Source: Dryomyza anilis
Taxonomy: Eukaryota; Arthropoda; Insecta; Diptera; Dryomyzidae
Length of the DNA: 64,000 bases
Assembly (NCBI GenBank): GCA_951804985.1
Contig: OX638134.1
Location: 81,137,679 to 81,201,678 of the forward strand
Direction: 5' to 3'
In this document: piece by piece, positions 44,967 to 56,390 of the stretch
Layout of the letters: the number at the start of each line of letters is the position of its first letter
Position numbering within the stretch: the first letter of the stretch is position 1
Notes under the pieces: model-generated
Database searches by the model: none
What the model saw: the letters and a program-made list of their open reading frames with translations, nothing else
What the model was told of the DNA's origin: nothing
Made by a program: the position numbers and the translations under genes

Positions 44967-46105
44967 TCATTACAATTTCTAAAAGCATAATGTAAAAAGG
45001 TTTCAGTAGTATTCGGCAACAGTATTCAAAAAATTAGTTTAAGTTTCAAGTCATTTACAAATAGGAAAAATAGATTAAAAAAAAATAATAAAACGAGAGT
45101 TAATGAAAATGAAAGATATTCGGGAAAAACTATTATTATTCGGGAAAAGCTATTAGGCATTTTTCTTGAATATTAGTCTGCGTGTTTCTGGAAAATACCA
45201 AGATAACATTGAAAATTATAAAAATATAAAAAAAGTATTAAACAAAATCTTTTAAAAACCTATAAAAAAATAATAAAATTTATTTCTTTAAAATAATATT
45301 TAAATTTAAAAATTTTAAACAATTTGAGAGTACACAATACGTGCTTAATTTATAAACTTCAGTGGCCTGCATAAATTTATGACTTTGATGAATGGAAAAT
45401 TACAAACAAAAAATGTATTAATGCGATACAAATAATTAAAATTTCAGAATATATTTAAAGTGTAACTATTTTTGGGTTATTTTATTGTATTTATTTAATA
45501 TTTTAACTACTTTTGTGAACTCAAATGTTCGGTTAAGCAAAATAACCTTCGTTTAAGACTTAAACGTGCACTGCGCTTGAGAAAGAACCAAAAGCAACTT
45601 TTTAAAACTTTAATTGATTTCATGCGCTTTTCATATAAAGATTCTTGTTAAATGAAATAACCTTAATTTAAGATTTCACAGGGCATTAAACGCATGCATT
45701 TTTTTGAATTTTTGGTGTTTTTATAAAATATATATTTTTTTATTTTGGGAAAAACAGTGACTACCGCCTGCCAGAATATAACAGGCAACCAACTGAACCG
45801 GTTTGAGCCAAGGCTGCAGCCACCATGTGCCGCCGTGCCGCTGCATTACTTACATCACGGAGCAATAAACGCAGCTCAACTTGACCTCAACGAAAACGAA
45901 AAGAAGTAGAAAAAAATTACACAAAAAATATTTTTTCGGTCTTCAAATTACAGACCGTACTAAATTCGAGCGCCGCAAAAAATGGGCTGAGTTAAAAGAG
46001 CGAAAATCATATGAGCAGAGTTGCCAATTTGGGAATTTTTTAAAATCTGTTTTTTATTTTGTAATTATAGTTTATAATTAAAAATGTATTTTTGATTTTA
46101 TTATG
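44967..46105. other. spacer with small GC-richer patch
   Basis: Mostly AT-rich. 45760-45900 is GC-rich (for example gccgccgtgccgctgc), followed by a Lys/Arg-rich short open frame at 45881-46081 that I do not recognise. Confidence 0.35.
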
Positions 46106-46480
46106 TTTTTTAATACCCAGAAGGCGGCATATCCAGTGTGAAAAAGTACATAGTATATTCTTGATCAGTATGAACTCCTGAATGGATTTAGCGATGTCAT
46201 TTTGAAATATCGATTACAGCAAAACTAGAAGAGCTAGATCAATGAAATTTTGCGGTCAGAGTACTTTTATACCTACGCTATCTTATATTAAAAAAAAACA
46301 CGATCGGTCGATTTTGACCTATGAATCGACCACTTGTATTTTAATAACACATATAACACTGACATCTACGGGTGAATTTTCCTTTATGCCGCCGGAAGTG
46401 AACTTTTTCGCTTATATTGACTTTATGCTAAAATATATAAAAAATAATATTTTTCCCACGAACCGAATTGTGGTGCCCTA
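46106..46480 (-). mobile_element. decayed mini-me-like fragment
   Basis: Follows copy B in order: tacccagaaggcggcatatc, attcttgatcagtatgaact, agagctagatcaatgaaatt, gacctatgaatcgaccactt. Diverged, and the (GTCT)n tract is lost. Confidence 0.65.
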
Positions 46481-46501
46481 AAAAATGGCATTGTCATAGG
46501 A

Positions 46502-46690
46502 AGGGGTGAATTAAGACTTCATGCAGACCTCTAGACCTATCACTGAACTGGTCTTCAACGTCATGCAGACCATTAAACATATCACTGAACTGGTTTTTAA
46601 ATGGAGAATTTTATTCCTTTTCAAATTCTCCAATTTAAGACCAGTTCCGTGATAGGTCTAAGGGTTTGCATGAGGTGTTAGTTCAGCCCT
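46502..46690. mobile_element. foldback MITE, about 190 bp
   Basis: The left arm (gacttcatgcagacc, agacctatcactgaactggt) and right arm (accagttccgtgataggtct, gtttgcatgaggtgt) are inverted, with aggggtgaatta and its inverse-like tagttcagccct at the tips. The left arm also contains an internal direct duplication (catgcagacc...actgaactgg). Confidence 0.65.
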
Positions 46691-47640
46691 GCCTACGACA
46701 ACGCCATGTTAAAGTAGCCGGTTGGTTTCATAAAAAAGGGACAGAATTAGAACCGATTCATAACATTTTCCCGTAGGGTTCCCTCTTCAAAATTACCCAT
46801 CTTCCTTACTGGTTAGACTTTGACTTTTACTCAAGTATTGAAACCTAGACAAATAACGGTTTCGATTTCGTTTTTTTCCGCGTTTCGGTTACTGTTTCGG
46901 TTTTATGTTTTTATAACGAAACGGTTTCGGTATACCGGTTCCAAGTTACGGTTTCGGTTTTGATTTCGGTTTTTGTATAAAATTTCATTTTTTTTCCATA
47001 TTTTTCAAATAATTTAAAATTCATTATATGGTACTAATCAGGACGAGATAAACCTAAAACATATTTTTTTCGATCGAAACAATTTTTTTTTAAATTCTAT
47101 ACTTTGAAATAACTAAATGGATTGAATTGACTTTATTGTATTATTTAATCTGTTAATATGTTTTGTAATATCTTTTAGTATTTTATGTAAAATTTTGTTA
47201 AACCAAATGTTGGTTTAACAACCACTTATGGCAACCCTACACACAAGAGCTTTTTATATTTTGGGGGCGCTGTCGACTGTCGATGCTCATAGCAAAGTCA
47301 AAGCTAAAATAGTCTAAAATACATGTTTAACTGACTGAGCGACGGACTGACTGACTGACAGACAGAATTGACAGACTGATTTGACGAATGGCCTGAAAGA
47401 GGGGCCGCATATAATTCGAATTAGTAGTAGTTCCGATCTAAACCACCAGAGCCGGCTTTTTTTTTTGTATTGTTGTATTATATTGAAACATAATTATGTA
47501 GTATATTGTTGTTGTGATTGCCTGAAGCTTTGACGAGGTCAGGCACAAAAGTTTAGTTTAGTTTTTGTTGTAGTAGTTTGGTGTTTTTTTTTTTGTTATT
47601 TTTTGATTCGTGAGTCTCTTAATCAAGGTAAGTAACCTTG
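46691..47640. other. spacer with CGGTTTCGG tract
   Basis: 46855-46980 repeats cggtttcggtt-type sequence. 47335-47370 has gactgactgacagacag simple sequence. No gene recognised. Confidence 0.4.
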
Positions 47641-48560
47641 GCCTTATTTGAAATTTTGTTTTCGGCAATGTAAAGTTTTGTGACGGTGTTTCTTGCTATA
47701 CGTCTGTCTTGTTTTACGTATGTCCGTCTGTCTGTCCGTGTGACTGACTGCAAAGTTGAACGTAATTCAAGTGCTGTGGCTGGCATTGTGGAAGGTCGTG
47801 TCTTTTTTTGTTGTTTTGTGGATGTGTTTGTGCGCCGCGACGCACAACAATGCGCTCCGCGCCGTCCGATTCGTTTCGTTTTGTTTCGGACGTCGAGGGT
47901 CTTTTTTTTAATTGTTGGCCGTTGGTTGTTTGCGTCGTCGACGACGATTGATACAGAATCACACAGCCATGAACTAAACGGCCAAAGTAACCAACACACA
48001 CAACCGATAAAGACACGACACGACTACTACAATCAAAGTTATGCAAAGCTCTGGCAGCGCCATTACAAAAGAAGCCAACAACAATGTAACATATAACGTA
48101 ATGTAGAATATGTGGCCACTCTACACCGCTGTCACTTCTTCTTCTTCTTCTAGAGCTTCTACTGCTGCTGCTGCTTCTTCTTCTACTTCTGCATCGTCTC
48201 GTTAAACGACGGACGGACGCGACTCTGCCATTCGTCTGTCTGTCTGTCTGCTGTTGTCTCGTGTTTTCATTAGTATTCAATGGCAAGGTCGATCGCGCGC
48301 ATTCGGTACGTGTTGGTTTTACTTTTCGGTTTTCGGTGCGCTGTGTGATGTGATGCGATGCGGTTCGGTTTTACTTTTTAAGCTAAATTTAACCCGTGCG
48401 CGAGACTTACAAAAGCTGCTTGGGGGCCGTAGAAAGCTTGCCACACCAGCGGGCATAGTACATAATAATGGTTTCGCTTGTTTAGAGGAACGGACGGACA
48501 GACGCACAGTCAGTCGGTCAGTTAGACAGTCAAATAGTCAGGTAGACCAATTTGCTTAAA
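47640..48560. other. large GC-richer island, candidate noncoding exon/regulatory region
   Basis: About 0.9 kb of GC-richer sequence with gtctgtccgtctg and ttcttcttct/tgctgctgct tracts (48130-48190). On the minus strand ttttgtaagtctcgcgcacg (48394-48413) offers a good splice donor, so an upstream noncoding exon of the minus-strand gene could end there. Open frames on both strands are not recognisable proteins. Confidence 0.3.
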
Positions 48561-48812
48561 GGGCACCGAAATCATTCAGAAAATTAGCACACGAAAAAAT
48601 TATTCAAAAAAACCAAAAGTCATGCTGTGTTTGTAAAGGGCATAAGTTATGTGTGTAATTGTGGGGTTTTGTAATTTTACACTTTACACACTTTTTTGAT
48701 AACAATAGATCTAAGTATGTGGTTTGAATCGTGATTTAACGCATAATTTATGAATTATGATCTTGCAATTGAAAATATTTCGTTATGTTTCACTCAATAG
48801 TAGGTATTATAA

Positions 48813-48815
<3 letters not shown>

Positions 48816-48873
<58 letters not shown>
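48816..48873. repeat. (TA)n microsatellite
   Basis: An uninterrupted alternating TA run of about 58 bases. Confidence 0.97.
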
Positions 48874-48875
<2 letters not shown>

Positions 48876-49029
48876 ATTGATTGCCCATTATTCACAATTT
48901 TAGTATTTTCAAGGTTAACATTATTTCTTCACATCAGATATTTTGAAATTTTATATTTAAAAAAAAATATTTTTATTAAGAAATTTAAAATTAGAGCACA
49001 TTTCTGATACTCCAATTAAGTTTCCGTAC

Positions 49030-49272
49030 ACAGAAAAAACAAAATACTGTATTTAAGTACGAAAAAGACTTAGAATTGCACCATCCCAAATTCTACTAAC
49101 ATTAAGTCCGCACAGACTTATATTAAGTACGTACGGACTTAATATAGGTCTGTGCGGACTTAACTTAAGCCTGTGGGGACTTAACTTAAGTCTGTGCGGA
49201 CTTAATATTAGTCGAATTTGGGATGGTGCTATTCTAAGTCTTTTTCATACTTAAATACAGTATTTTTTTTAT
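49030..49272. mobile_element. long foldback element with repeated core
   Basis: Arms of about 80 bp are inverted: aaaatactgtatttaagta...tacttaaatacagtatttt and agcaccatcccaaatt...aatttgggatggtgc. The core has several direct and inverted copies of aagtctgtgcggacttaa-like sequence. Non-coding; capable of a very stable hairpin. Confidence 0.8.
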
Positions 49273-49571
49273 ATATAAACATTCCTTCAACCAAAAATGT
49301 ATCTGGATTTCGGATCTGCCATTAAAATTCCCCAAAATTTGACAACCTGCTATACACTTCTCAAAATATTCCAATTATCCGGAAATATGCCGGAAATGTA
49401 TTTTTTTTTTGTTTGTTTAACGATCTAGAAATAGAGTTATTGCAAAAATATTGCTTTCCTTAAAATGTTTAGTTTTGAACTCTGGTTTCCGATTCTGGTT
49501 CAAATATTTTTAAAATAACGGTTCCGATTCCAAAAAAAAAGTATGTGGGTTCGGTACCACACATTAGTGAA

Positions 49572-50640
49572 CTACACTAAGAGTGAAAGGGTATATTCAG
49601 TTTGGTACGCCGTTTGTAACACCCAGAATGAAGCACCTTTGGTATGGCAAAGTAGGATTTAGTGATGTCCGTCTGTCTGTTGAAATCAGGATTATAGAAA
49701 ATTAAAAAGAAAAGATCTAGATAAATGAAACTCCTAATTTAGATTGCTTATATATCTACGCTGTCTTTTAGTGAAAATGGTCATGATCAGTCCATTGTGA
49801 CCTGTGAACCGACCACTTATGTTCAAATACCTCACCTAAAACATACATCTACTGCTGAATTTCACTTTATACAGACTTTAATAAATTTTTTTGGTCAAAT
49901 ATATTTTGACTTTATGCTAAAATATTTAAAAATAATGTTTTCTCGTGAACCGACTCGGGGTTCCTAAAAAAATCGTAATTCGGTACAACTATCGATTTGC
50001 ACATATGCACCGAGAAAAAAGTGCACTTTAAATTTTAAAGTTCACACTATCAATTTAAAAATTTGACGAATTTAAAGTGCAACACTTTAATTTTAAAGTT
50101 ATTACATTAAAATTCAATGTATATCATTAAACACAATTTGTCTTCATGCCAGTAGAACATAGTTCATAAGCACAATTTGATGAAATGTACGAATAAAAGG
50201 AATGTCAAAATGGTTAAGAATTACAACCAAGATCAATAATGAGAAAGAGAACGGTGACGCAGGCAATGGGCATACGATCTGACGCTCATTGAGAGAATTT
50301 TTTGTACTCTAACAATAATTTAAAAGTGAGACTTTTAGATGTAAAAGACCAACTTTTAAAATTAAAGTGTCACATTAAAATATAAAATTTATTGTAAATT
50401 TATAGTACACACTTTGAAATTGAAAGTTTTCAAATACGGCTGACTTACCATACATGCACACTTTTAATTATAAAGTGTTTTGCACCGGAGTTTAAAGGGA
50501 TTTTAAAGTTTTAATTTCTCGGTGTGGGTATAAAATGAATGGAAATTCTTCAGTGATTGCAATTTTGCAGTTATTTTCGTATACCCTGGTGACCTATGTA
50601 CCACTTTGAATGGTGACCACACATATGTGTAGGGTATTTA
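49572..50640 (-). mobile_element. mini-me-like copy D, interrupted
   Basis: Starts ctacactaagagtgaaaggg and ends cacatatgtgtagggtattt, like copy B, but with a shortened (GTCT)n tract and scattered changes. A separate inverted-repeat element occupies 50008-50524 within it. Confidence 0.8.
50008..50524. mobile_element. inverted-repeat element CACCGAGAAAAA, inserted in copy D
   Basis: Ends caccgagaaaaaagtgcact and ttttaatttctcggtg are inverted. The interior repeats cactttaaattttaaagt-like blocks. Removing it restores the flanking sequence expected from the uninterrupted copies (cacatatggg, then tataaaatgaatgg), with TG on both sides. Confidence 0.75.
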
Positions 50641-50658
50641 TAGATTTATATTAAAAAA

Positions 50659-51049
50659 CTAGCTGGACCCGTGCACGACTCGTGCCAAGATTTTGTAAAT
50701 GCAAGGATATGGAGTGATTTTATTAATATAAAGAACATTTTTATTATTTATATCTTCTCCGTAAAACGTTTTCCCGTAGAATTCTTCCTTTTGTATATTT
50801 TTTTTTGTATTTGAGTTTTTTATTTCATCTTTTTAGCTTGTGTATGTACTGAGTTATGTCGTTTGGAATGTTTAGTTTGTATGGGAGGTACCACGCCCCT
50901 TTGTTCAATCGCGCACATATATAGCCTATGACACCGTCCGTACTCCATATTATCCTGTTACAAAATTTCAGTTAAATTAGTTCAGCGGTTTAGACGTGAT
51001 GCTGGAACAAACAGACAGACAGACGGACCAAGAGTTTTATATATATAGA
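50659..51049 (-). mobile_element. non-autonomous Helitron, copy 3 (reverse)
   Basis: Read on the minus strand: A, then TCTATATATATAAAACTCTT, to the hairpin ggcacgagtcgtgc and acgggtccagCTAG, then T. It carries a gtccgtctgtctgtctgttt tract near its 5' end, and ends match 37757-38362 while the middle differs. 391 bp. Confidence 0.87.
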
Positions 51050-52415
51050 TATACTTAATATAAATTTATTTTTTTATTTTTTTACTTCGAAGTTTTTGAA
51101 TTTTGTAATGTTTTTAGTAGAATTAGTATTTGAACAAAAATTCTATCATAAATTCTGGGATAATTATTGGAAACAAATTAATTTTAAATGTATTAAAGAG
51201 TCAAAGATAATTACAAATAAAAAAAACTCTAAAGACTCCTCCAGAAAATCTCAATTTTTACACATAGCATATTATGAAATGTGATGACCGTTATAATGTT
51301 TTATATAAAAATTTATTAATTTGTTATAATAGTCAATAGTCAGTATTCAAACTCAAACTATGTGTATTATTCTGACGTGACTTCTCAGTAGAAGCCAGTA
51401 CAGTCTATAAACTGAGGACGATTTCAGCACTGAATTTTTATAATTATTTAAAACGGAATTATGGAACTTATCACTAAAACAGCACATTTATTCATGTCTG
51501 AGGGTTAAAATCAAGCCCGACATTTGAGTAACGTCACACATGAGCTCGACTCCTAAGATTTTAGAAGTAATTTGAGTTAAAAGAAAGGCAATATGATGAA
51601 TTTAGATGATTTTCCATTTTTCAATACACATTATGTTTAATAATCTTTAATGAAAGAAAAAATGATGGAGTTTTCGATTCAACTCAATATATAGAATGAT
51701 CAAAATTGCGCTATAGTTGTAGATATGTTCGATTTATCGAAAACACTATAATTTTTTTCCTATCATTATAGGTTAATGAAAATTTTAATTTAGGACTATA
51801 AACGATATCGTATTAGATATTAATATTTAAGTTAACATATTTTTATATATTACTCTAAATTCTACAATAATGATACAATTAAAAGAAAATTGTATTAAAA
51901 GAACCAATGTAAAAAAAAAATAGAACAAATTTTACCTTTTCATAGCAGAGTTAGATGATCTAGCTAGAGACAGTATAAAATATTTAGTTTCAAATTTAAA
52001 GGTCTTCAAAATAACACCTCTTATCCTAATAGAAATTATAACTATTAGGGCAGTCATGATCAAGGCCAGATCTTGTTAGGCATGTAACTGCTCGGATTAT
52101 GACACGTTAAAGATTCAAATATAAGTTACATATCTTAGGAACCTAGTACAATTTCTTCTAAAGTAGACATCCTAAAATGTTTTGCATTGAAAATTTGAAT
52201 TCTGGAATAAAACATAAAACATTTTAAACGATTTCCATTGTAAATGGGAACATGTCGTAAATATAAAATAATAAAATTATATAAATCCTTTGAGGTTTCT
52301 AAATATTATTTTGTTCTTGCACTGATTTTTCAGTTCAAATATTCTCAGTGTAGTTGCATGTAAAAAGCTAAATAATAACGCAAATATTTTACTACTCAAT
52401 AAAATAAATAAATAT
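51050..52415. other. AT-rich spacer
   Basis: No gene or repeat recognised. 51715-51790 (gatatgttcgatttatcgaa, cctatcattataggtt) resembles 44440-44500. Confidence 0.4.
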
Positions 52416-52419
52416 TTTA

Positions 52420-53045
52420 GAATCGCGCGTAGATTGTCTGGCGCTGACAGGCAGAGGAAGGCAGCAGTAGCTCGGAGGCGGCAGCAGGCAGCTACAATAG
52501 CAGGCCAGGGTTATGCGACATTGACAGAAAATGGGCACGAGAACCTCCATTGGCCCGTTATCGGAAGAAAAGTGCACGAAAGCTCATAAAATAAGCTTTT
52601 CAAATGTAAATAAATTTGTTGTTCGTTTGTTCACTCAATCGTTCGTGAGTGAAGTGTGAAGCACATGAACGTTTGAGGTGATAGCGAATGCAGTTGTAAC
52701 TGGTCGTCGACTGTTCGGAATGCAGCACGAGTGCAAGACGTAGACGACGACGTCGGCGATCAAAGCGCATTTATTCGTTTTTGCACTGTGACGTATTTGT
52801 GTCTAAAACTGAATGGTTTTGAGACAATCGACTTTGTTTACGAGACTGTTCGCATGTTGTCGTCGCGTCGGTCAATATGTGAGGAAAACATATTTATAGT
52901 CAACTCATGAACTGGCCGAACATAGCCTTCTACGACCGTCCGTCTGTCCGCTCGTTCGTCGTCTGAGCGGATCAGCGTGAGTCGCCGCAGAGCAGCTACT
53001 GAGCGGCCGAGGCGTTTCGCAGCCGACCCCGGAAAGATTTTGATA
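52420..53045. other. GC-rich island abutting the 8-bp array
   Basis: GC-richer sequence with aggcagcagtagctcggagg and ggcggcagcaggcag, cgtagacgacgacgtcgg and cgtccgtctgtccgctcgtt. It ends within about 10 bp of the (ATAAAAAT)n array. No protein recognised; candidate regulatory region or leader exon. Confidence 0.35.
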
Positions 53046-53052
53046 GAATTAA

Positions 53053-54137
53053 ATATAAAAATATAAAAATATAAAAATATAAAAATATAAAAATAAAAAA
53101 ATATAAAAATATAAAAATATAAAAATATAAAAATATAAAAATATAAAAATATAAAAATATAAAAATATAAAAATATAAAAATATAAAAATATAAAAATAT
53201 AAAAATATAAAAATATAAAAATATAAAAATATAAAAATATAAAAATATAAAAATATAAAAATATAAAAATATAAAAATATAAAAATATAAAAATATAAAA
53301 ATATAAAAATATAAAAATATAAAAATATAAAAATATAAAAATATAAAAATATAAAAATATAAAAATATAAAAATATAAAAATATAAAAATATAAAAATAT
53401 AAAAATATAAAAATATAAAAATATAAAAATATAAAAATATAAAAATATAAAAATATAAAAATATAAAAATATAAAAATATAAAAATATAAAAATATAAAA
53501 ATATAAAAATATAAAAATATAAAAATATAAAAATATAAAAATATAAAAATATAAAAATATAAAAATATAAAAATATAAAAATATAAAAATATAAAAATAT
53601 AAAAATATAAAAATATAAAAATATAAAAATATAAAAATATAAAAATATAAAAATATAAAAATATAAAAATATAAAAATATAAAAATATAAAAATATAAAA
53701 ATATAAAAATATAAAAATATAAAAATATAAAAATATAAAAATATAAAAATATAAAAATATAAAAATATAAAAATATAAAAATATAAAAAATATAAAAATA
53801 TAAAAATATAAAAATATAAAAATATAAAAATATAAAAATATAAAAATATAAAAATATAAAAATATAAAAATATAAAAATATAAAAATATAAAAATATAAA
53901 AATATAAAAATATAAAAATATAAAAATATAAAAATATAAAAATATAAAAATATAAAAATATAAAAATATAAAAATATAAAAATATAAAAATATAAAAATA
54001 TAAAAATATAAAAATATAAAAATATAAAAATATAAAAATATAAAAATATAAAAATATAAAAATATAAAAATATAAAAATATAAAAATATAAAAATATAAA
54101 AATATAAAAATATAAAAAATATAAAAATATAAAAATA
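53053..54137. repeat. (ATAAAAAT)n array, about 1.08 kb
   Basis: About 135 units of the 8-bp repeat ataaaaat, essentially perfect, with phase changes only near 53091-53101, 53784-53790 and 54114-54119. It produces an artificial minus-strand open frame of Tyr/Ile/Phe/Leu repeats. Confidence 0.97.
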
Positions 54138-54743
54138 TTATAATACATAACTTTTGTTAATTTGAATAAACAAAAATAGCATAAGCAATTTTGAAAATTA
54201 TAATAATTTTTATTGTTTCACATTATTTTATGTTTATTGTTTAATATGATAAATAGCAGTGAATCAATAGTTCGAATGTCGTTCGGTAGATTAAGATATT
54301 TCGTCATTTGATACACATATTGACCTTATTAAACCAGTTATATTTTGTTTTGTAATGTAATTGATGAATTTTACGATATCAACATTTTGTACAAGCTCAA
54401 AAATGTTCATCAGAAACAAATATATGATTCAAAGTTGGTTATGAAATTCAACATCACCCGAATAAAATCTACATAAAAAATAAACCTCTGCGTCGTATTT
54501 ATTTCAATTACTTAGGTTTTCATTTATAATAAAAAAATATATATAAAAAAAATATCAAACTTAATACGAAATTTAAAATAACAGTCAAACCTGAGCAGGA
54601 TAGCAACTTCAAATAGAGTCACGTTTTAAATCAGGAACTATTATGAACCCCTGATTATTTCCACAATAATTGCATCCTGAACTAAATTTTCACTCGGGTA
54701 ATAGAATTTGGTCTGGGTTGACTTTTGTGAAAGCTGTATTTTA
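54138..54743. other. AT-rich spacer
   Basis: No gene recognised. ttgcatcctgaactaaattt and cactcgggta at about 54670-54700 match the repeated segment at 39530 and 40072. Confidence 0.4.
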
Positions 54744-55305
54744 TCTATATATATACAACTCATTTTCCGTTTGTTTGTTTGTGTGCTATGCAAACGTACA
54801 CCTGTGCACGTATTTTCTTAAAATTTGACCCAGAAGAAGGTCAGTATATAGTTTTCTTTGACCACGCCTACTTTTACGCCCATTTTTATTTTTGGTGTAT
54901 AATTCAGATTCATAGCAAAACCACTGAATGTATTTTTCTGAAAATGGACATATGCTATTAAGTCCATGGAGTATCCTTAACCATATATAAACTAGATTGG
55001 GAAAAGGGGAGTGGCACATCCTATATAACCCAAATAATTCAGTACGTTATATCTCAGCCCTAATGTTATCGATTTCAACTAAACTTTAAAATGGAAAAAC
55101 ACTACGGGGAAGAATTCTACAAGAAAGCGTTCTACGGGGAATTATTTTTTTTTGGTTACTACATTTATAACACCAATAAAAAACGTCCACAGCGAAGCAT
55201 CGGTCTCTGATATAAATAATATAAATGTTTTTTTATATTAATAAAATCACTCCATATCCTTGCATTCAAAAAATCTTTGCACGAGTCGTGCACGGGTCCA
55301 GCTAG
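54744..55305 (+). mobile_element. non-autonomous Helitron, copy 2
   Basis: Starts TCTATATATATACAACTCAT after A and ends with gcacgagtcgtgc, acgggtccagCTAG, then T. The first ~250 bp (tttccgtttgtttgtttgtg, gaccacgcc) closely follow copy 1; the 3' third differs. 562 bp. Confidence 0.88.
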
Positions 55306-56062
55306 TTATAAATTAATTTTGAAATGAAATTTGAAATGAATTTTGTAGTGCTCATGTATATTTAAATTTAATTTTTATTTGAATCACTTCAATTATTTAA
55401 TTGTAAAATTTTGTTTGATTCGATTTAGAACGATAGGGAACGGATCATTGCTTTTTTTCCTTGTCATAACCCAACGAGTTACAAGACCAACATGATCTAC
55501 TAAGGCTAGAAATGAAAAGTTACTCACAAAATAATTGAAATAATTACAAAATAATATAAAAAATTCAACCTTTAAATAAATTAGTTTTTAATTATAAGTC
55601 TACCGCATATAAACTACTTTCTTCTTAGAGTAGAATGAACAAAACCATTTCAAAATGGTCTGCCTACATTTGCATCTTATGCGTATCTAATAATAATAAT
55701 ACTTTTCGAGGTCGTCACTACTACATGCTCTATGTAACATTACCAGTCATAACAGTGAATTTATACACTCAGAAAAAAAACAAATCCAAACATATAATAA
55801 CATTTTTGTAATAGAGCATGTATCAGCTGCACTCGAAATCGAATTGTAATTCAAAATATTTTTCTATTTCAAATCCATATTTTAAAATCCATAAAATAAA
55901 TACTGAAGGAATAAAATTAGATTTTTGTTTTCAGTAGATATTCGAATCGAATAGTTTTTGATGTCAAAATAAGTAAATAAAATAAATTCTACTTGTAATG
56001 AGTAAAAATAACATTGCATACACTAAAGTACTACTGAAAAATACTGAAAACTATTAAATTAT
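55306..56062. other. AT-rich spacer with one MITE-like end
   Basis: acactcagaaaaaaaacaaa at 55768 matches the end of the MITE at 18175, without a clear partner. No gene recognised. Confidence 0.4.
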
Positions 56063-56063
56063 A

Positions 56064-56388
56064 AAGGGTTTTTCAATAAGAGCGCTACAAGTATTTTTCA
56101 ACAGGGACGCTACAAAAGTAGAGCGATAGGGACAGCAAACGACGCTATATTTCTTGCCGCTCTTTTGACATTTCTCTTCAGTAAGGTTTGCCATTTCATG
56201 ATGGAAAGATATACGAGCCAACAACGAGTCGAAATTGTTAAAATTTACCGAAATTCGAATTCGTATATCTTTCCATCATGAAATTGCAAACCTTACTGAA
56301 GAGAAATGTCAAAAGAGCGGCAAGAAATATGGCGTCGTTTGCTGTCCCTGTCGCTCTACTTTTGTAGCGTCCCTGTTAAAAAACCCTT
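56064..56388. mobile_element. foldback derivative of the 31.4-kb mariner-like element
   Basis: The left arm is the first ~200 bp of the mariner-like element, from aagggtttttcaataagagc through gccgctcttttgacatttct to the transposase start (MERYTSQQRVEIVKIY). The right arm is the inverse of the same sequence, ending tgttaaaaaaccctt. TA flanks both sides (56062-56063 and 56389-56390). 325 bp. Confidence 0.88.
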
Positions 56389-56390
56389 TA

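Noticed and set aside
47714..48286. 190-aa minus-strand open frame with Ser/Arg runs
   Set aside because: Driven by (TTC)n and (GTCT)n tracts; no recognisable family, and an equally long frame exists on the other strand.
48816..48873. TA run as replication or centromere-like element
   Set aside because: A 58-base microsatellite is ordinary in insect DNA and nothing else supports a special function.
52838..54148. 436-aa minus-strand open frame of Tyr/Ile/Phe/Leu repeats
   Set aside because: It is the translation of the (ATAAAAAT)n array; the 24-base reading period creates an open frame with no biological meaning.
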